Positions 61,310-64,000 of a stretch of DNA of 64,000 nucleotides are shown piece by piece. The stretch's first letter is position 1. Each line of letters opens with the position of its first letter. The position numbers were made by a program, and so were the translations under genes. The stretch is from Rhodococcus sp. 06-462-5 (GTDB lineage Bacteria; Actinomycetota; Actinomycetes; Mycobacteriales; Mycobacteriaceae). The notes beneath the pieces are model-generated. The model worked only from the letters and a program-made list of their open reading frames with translations, searched no databases and was not told the origin of the DNA. Where the stretch lies: positions 124,001 to 188,000 of the forward strand of contig NZ_NOYD01000038.1 of the NCBI RefSeq assembly GCF_002258315.1. The letters run 5' to 3'.

Positions 61310-63151
61310 TCAGGGGACGTAGCGAACAGCACCCTTGTCCGCCGATGTCGCCAAGGCGGCGTAGGCGCGCAGAGCGGTGGTGACCGTGCGCTGGCGATCG
61401 ACCGGCTGCCACGGACGCTCGGACGCGTTCATCTTCGCGCGTCGCGTCTCGAGGGTCTCGTCGTCGACGAGGATCTCCAGAGTGCGGGTGGCGACGTCGA
61501 TTCGCACCTGGTCACCGTTCTCGACGAGTCCGATCACACCGCCTGCGGCGGCCTCTGGGGAGATGTGTCCGATGGACAGTCCCGACGTTCCACCGGAGAA
61601 GCGTCCGTCGGTGATCAAGGCGCAGACCTTGCCCAGTCCGGCACCCTTGAGGAAGGCCGTCGGGTGCAGCATTTCCTGCATACCCGGACCGCCCTTGGGT
61701 CCCTCGTAACGAACGACCAGCACGTCACCGGGCCGAATCTTCTTCTGCAGGATGGCCGAGACGGCTTCTTCCTGCGACTCGACGACCAACGCCGGACCCT
61801 GAAACGAGAACAGGTCCTCGTCGATGCCTGCGGTCTTGAGGATCGCACCGTCGACGGCGATGTTGCCGCGGAGTACCACCAGGCCACCCTCGACGGTGTA
61901 GGCGTGTTCGAGATCGCGGATGCAGCCGCCTGCGGCGTCCGTGTCGAGCGAGGACCAACGGTTGCTCGTGGAGAAAGGTTCGACGGTGCGGACACCACCC
62001 GGGGCGGCGTGGAACAACTCGACGGCCTCGGCGGACGCCTTGCCGGATCGAATGTCCCAGGTGTCGAGCCATTCGTCGAAACTCTTCGTGTGCACGGTCG
62101 AGACGTCGGTCTCGAGCAGGTTCGCGCGTCGCAGTTCGCCGAGGAGAGCCGGGATTCCACCGGCACGGTGCACATCTTCCATGTGGTAGTCGGAATTGGG
62201 GGAGACCTTCGACAGGCACGGGACCTTGCGGCTGATGGCGTCGATGGAGTCGAGGTCGAAGTCGACCTCGCCTTCCTGCGCGGCAGCGAGGGTGTGCAGC
62301 ACCGTATTGGTGGATCCGCCCATCGCCACATCGAGAGCCATGGCATTGCGGAACGCGGCCGGAGTGGCGATGTTGCGGGGGAGCACGGATTCGTCCTCGT
62401 CGCGGTAGTACTTCAGCGCCGCCTCGACGATGGTGGTGCCTGCCCGCGTGAACAGCGCCCGGCGGGCCTCGTGAGTGGCCAGGGTGGAGCCGTTGCCGGG
62501 CAATGCCAGGCCGAGCGCCTCGGTGAGGCAGTTCATCGAGTTGGCCGTGAACATGCCCGAGCAGGACCCGCACGTGGGGCACGCGCTGCGCTCGACCTCG
62601 TCGAGGCCCGCCTCGGACACGGCGTCGTTGGCGCTGGCGGAGATCGCGGTGATCAGGTCGGTCGGTGCCTGCGCGACGCCGTCGACCACCACCGCCTTGC
62701 CTGCCTCCATCGGTCCACCGGAGACGAAGACGGCCGGGATGTTCAGGCGCATCGCGGCATTGAGCATGCCGGGAGTGATCTTGTCGCAGTTCGAGATGCA
62801 GACGAGTGCGTCGGCGGTGTGGGCGTTGGCCATGTACTCGACGGAGTCGGCGATGATCTCGCGGCTGGGCAGCGAGTACAACATGCCGCCATGGCCCATG
62901 GCGATCCCGTCGTCGACGGCGATGGTGTGGAACTCCCGGGGAACGCCGCCTGCAGCTCGGACGGCGTCGGCGACGATCTCGCCGACGTTCTTCAGATGCA
63001 CGTGGCCGGGAACGAACTGGGTGTAGGAGTTCGCGATGGCGACGATGGGTTTTCCGAAGTCCGAATCGGTCATTCCGGTGGCGCGCCACAGCGAGCGTGC
63101 GCCCGCGGCATTGCGTCCGACAGTGGTGACCCGTGAGCGTAGCGGCGGCAT
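61310..63151 (-). CDS. ilvD: Dihydroxy-acid dehydratase, E. coli-type
   Basis: 613 residues. Converts dihydroxy-acids to the 2-keto acids of valine and isoleucine. Cluster Cys are visible in CISNCDK and [11 protein letters not shown]. The start [19 protein letters not shown] and the length match the E. coli (616-residue, 4Fe-4S) type, not the shorter Rv0189c type, from memory. It lies next to the ilv attenuator on the other strand. The start is ATG 63151. Confidence 0.93.
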   Translation of the reverse strand: MPPLRSRVTTVGRNAAGARSLWRATGMTDSDFGKPIVAIANSYTQFVPGHVHLKNVGEIVADAVRAAGGVPREFHTIAVDDGIAMGHGGMLYSLPSREIIADSVEYMANAHTADALVCISNCDKITPGMLNAAMRLNIPAVFVSGGPMEAGKAVVVDGVAQAPTDLITAISASANDAVSEAGLDEVERSACPTCGSCSGMFTANSMNCLTEALGLALPGNGSTLATHEARRALFTRAGTTIVEAALKYYRDEDESVLPRNIATPAAFRNAMALDVAMGGSTNTVLHTLAAAQEGEVDFDLDSIDAISRKVPCLSKVSPNSDYHMEDVHRAGGIPALLGELRRANLLETDVSTVHTKSFDEWLDTWDIRSGKASAEAVELFHAAPGGVRTVEPFSTSNRWSSLDTDAAGGCIRDLEHAYTVEGGLVVLRGNIAVDGAILKTAGIDEDLFSFQGPALVVESQEEAVSAILQKKIRPGDVLVVRYEGPKGGPGMQEMLHPTAFLKGAGLGKVCALITDGRFSGGTSGLSIGHISPEAAAGGVIGLVENGDQVRIDVATRTLEILVDDETLETRRAKMNASERPWQPVDRQRTVTTALRAYAALATSADKGAVRYVP

Positions 63152-63211
63152 AGTGCGTTGTCCTCGTTCGTTGCAGCGGTTTCTCGCATCGACGAGATTA
63201 CTCGCCGTCGA

Positions 63212-63760
63212 CTACTGCTCCTTCGGTGCCTGCTCGCCGTCACCCTCGGCGTCGTCGGCTTCGTCACGGTCTCGATCCTCCGCGGCGGCAGCGGCGGCTG
63301 CCGCGGCATAGGGGTCGGTGATGCGGCCGCCGCTGGCCGCGGCGAGTTGAGGGAGTAGATCGAATCGCACCAGCGGCAGTGACTTCTCGCTCTTGTCGGT
63401 CAGGACCACACGCGCCCAGCGACGATCGGGGAAGTGCAGACCAGCCACCGATTCCCATGCGATCACGTCCGAACCCACGAACCGTCGAGCCGTGATGGCC
63501 TCGGGAGAGATGACCGTGCGCACTCGAAACACCCAGATGCCCGCGACGATGGGCAGGATCAACAGCCATCCCATGGCAATGGGCCAGCTGGCGGCAGTCA
63601 GTCCGGTGCCGAACAGCAGTAGTCCGACGCCGAGGAGGGCGAGGCGAGGTACTCGAATGACCTGCACTGTCGATGGTTGCGGTCCCTCGGCACCGTTCGG
63701 TGACTCGGGTGCGGTGTGGGATGATGGCCGAGGTGGTTCGGACTGCTGCGAAGACGACAC
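63212..63760 (-). CDS. PH-domain-like membrane protein (Cfp6/Rv3004-like)
   Basis: About 182 residues from GTG 63760. Two membrane spans (about 40-80) precede a PH-like domain of the bacterial bPH type (VISPEAITARRFVGSDVIAWESVAGLHFPDR). The C-terminus has a poly-Ala run of 9 and an acidic tail. By position and type it matches Cfp6. ATG 63781 is an alternative start. It is divergent from the predicted ilvB operon. Confidence 0.8.
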   Translation of the reverse strand: MSSSQQSEPPRPSSHTAPESPNGAEGPQPSTVQVIRVPRLALLGVGLLLFGTGLTAASWPIAMGWLLILPIVAGIWVFRVRTVISPEAITARRFVGSDVIAWESVAGLHFPDRRWARVVLTDKSEKSLPLVRFDLLPQLAAASGGRITDPYAAAAAAAAAEDRDRDEADDAEGDGEQAPKEQ

Positions 63761-63820
63761 CCATTCATCTTCGCATTGCATCTACGCGATCTCACATAAT
63801 GGGATTGCGTCGTGACGAGT

Positions 63821-63850
63821 TTGACTCTTCCCTGTGCGCGCGCCTACCGT
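63821..63850 (+). promoter_or_regulatory. Promoter of the predicted ilvB operon
   Basis: TTGACT (63821-63826) and TACCGT (63845-63850) are a near-ideal -35/-10 pair with an 18-bp spacer. The transcript would begin at about 63857, directly at the leader peptide GTG. Confidence 0.7.
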
Positions 63851-63857
63851 CGAGCGC

Positions 63858-63905
63858 GTGAAGCGGAATTGGATACTCGTAATCGGCCGGCGCGTCAACG
63901 CCTGA
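63858..63905 (+). CDS. ilv leader peptide (attenuation)
   Basis: A 15-residue open frame from GTG to TGA: MKRNWILVIGRRVNA. It has Ile, Leu, Val and Ile in a row plus another Val, the codons an ilv attenuator needs. TACCGT ends 7 nt before the GTG, so the peptide is read from a leaderless mRNA. A hairpin with a T run follows 31 nt after the stop. From memory Rv3003c (ilvB) should be the next gene to the right, outside the window. Confidence 0.8.
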   Translation: MKRNWILVIGRRVNA

Positions 63906-63935
63906 GCCGGTTGTTCAAACTCGCATCGACGCGCC

Positions 63936-63969
63936 ACCCTCGTACAGCTCACGCTGACGGGGGTTTTTT
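63936..63969 (+). terminator. Intrinsic attenuator hairpin of the ilv leader
   Basis: The stem pairs ACCCTCGT (63936-63943) with ACGGGGGT (63957-63964), and CAGC (63945-63948) with GCTG (63953-63956), leaving a 4-nt loop and one bulged A. A run of T (63964-63969) follows. It is the only terminator here with a classical T tract. A second 8-bp stem, GGCGCGTC (63889-63896) with GACGCGCC (63928-63935), ends directly before it and starts in the leader peptide. Confidence 0.8.
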
Positions 63970-64000
63970 CTTGCCCAGAGATCGCCCAGCAATTTCACAT

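Overview
The window comes from the chromosome of a high-GC mycolic-acid actinomycete, most likely Rhodococcus or a close relative in the Nocardiaceae. Evidence: GTG starts and ATGA/GTGA overlaps are common; many genes look leaderless (a TANNNT -10 box ends 5-8 nt before the start codon); an Lsr2 gene is present; and from about 8.7 kb to the right edge the gene order follows, from memory, the Mycobacterium tuberculosis block Rv3055 to Rv3003c with a few insertions and losses. I see no phage, insertion sequence, CRISPR, tRNA or rRNA.

Layout. 0-9 kb: 5' part of lsr2, a zinc cell-wall amidase followed by a CobW-type GTPase, a molybdenum cofactor cluster (moaE, fused moaC-mog, moeA leftward; moaA, moaD rightward), nadE and a fructosamine-kinase-like gene. 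9-16 kb: TetR regulator divergent from an FMN reductase, a zinc-independent bL36 gene under a Zur-like box, then class Ib ribonucleotide reductase (nrdHIE, a DUF2252 gene, nrdF) with paired NrdR boxes at both promoters. 16-29 kb: RHH/SPFH pair, Nudix, Fe-siderophore binding lipoprotein, ctaD, serB, a PTH2-domain protein, YczE membrane protein overlapping glgX, ABC ATPase, Nudix, enoyl-CoA hydratase. 28-41 kb: methyltransferases, beta-propeller lipoprotein, acyltransferase and a GT/GH57/methyltransferase operon like the mycobacterial methylglucose lipopolysaccharide genes, then etfBA and two acyltransferases. 40-51 kb: iscS-mnmA-metE-like operon, a diguanylate cyclase behind a CRP-type site, ligA, ACT protein, gatCA. 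50-59 kb: esterase, membrane hydrolase plus secreted phospholipase A2, a NarL-type two-component system, pfkA, thioesterase, gatB. 59-64 kb: LppZ-like lipoprotein, DoxX protein, ilvD, PH-domain protein, and at the right edge a promoter, leader peptide and attenuator that should control an ilvB operon just outside the window.

Themes. Most genes are core metabolism: tRNA amidation (gatCAB), tRNA thiolation (iscS-mnmA), dNTP supply (nrd), electron transfer (ctaD, etfBA), cofactors (Moco, NAD) and branched-chain amino acids (ilvD plus the ilv attenuator). The strongest new material is regulatory: the ilv attenuator with a leaderless leader peptide, Zur control of the bL36 paralogue, NrdR boxes that contain the -10, a CRP-type site before a diguanylate cyclase with no inhibitory site, and a candidate autoregulated SPFH/RHH module. 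Two gene-level oddities stand out: a 235-bp convergent coding overlap between yczE and glgX, and a translationally coupled secreted phospholipase/membrane hydrolase pair.
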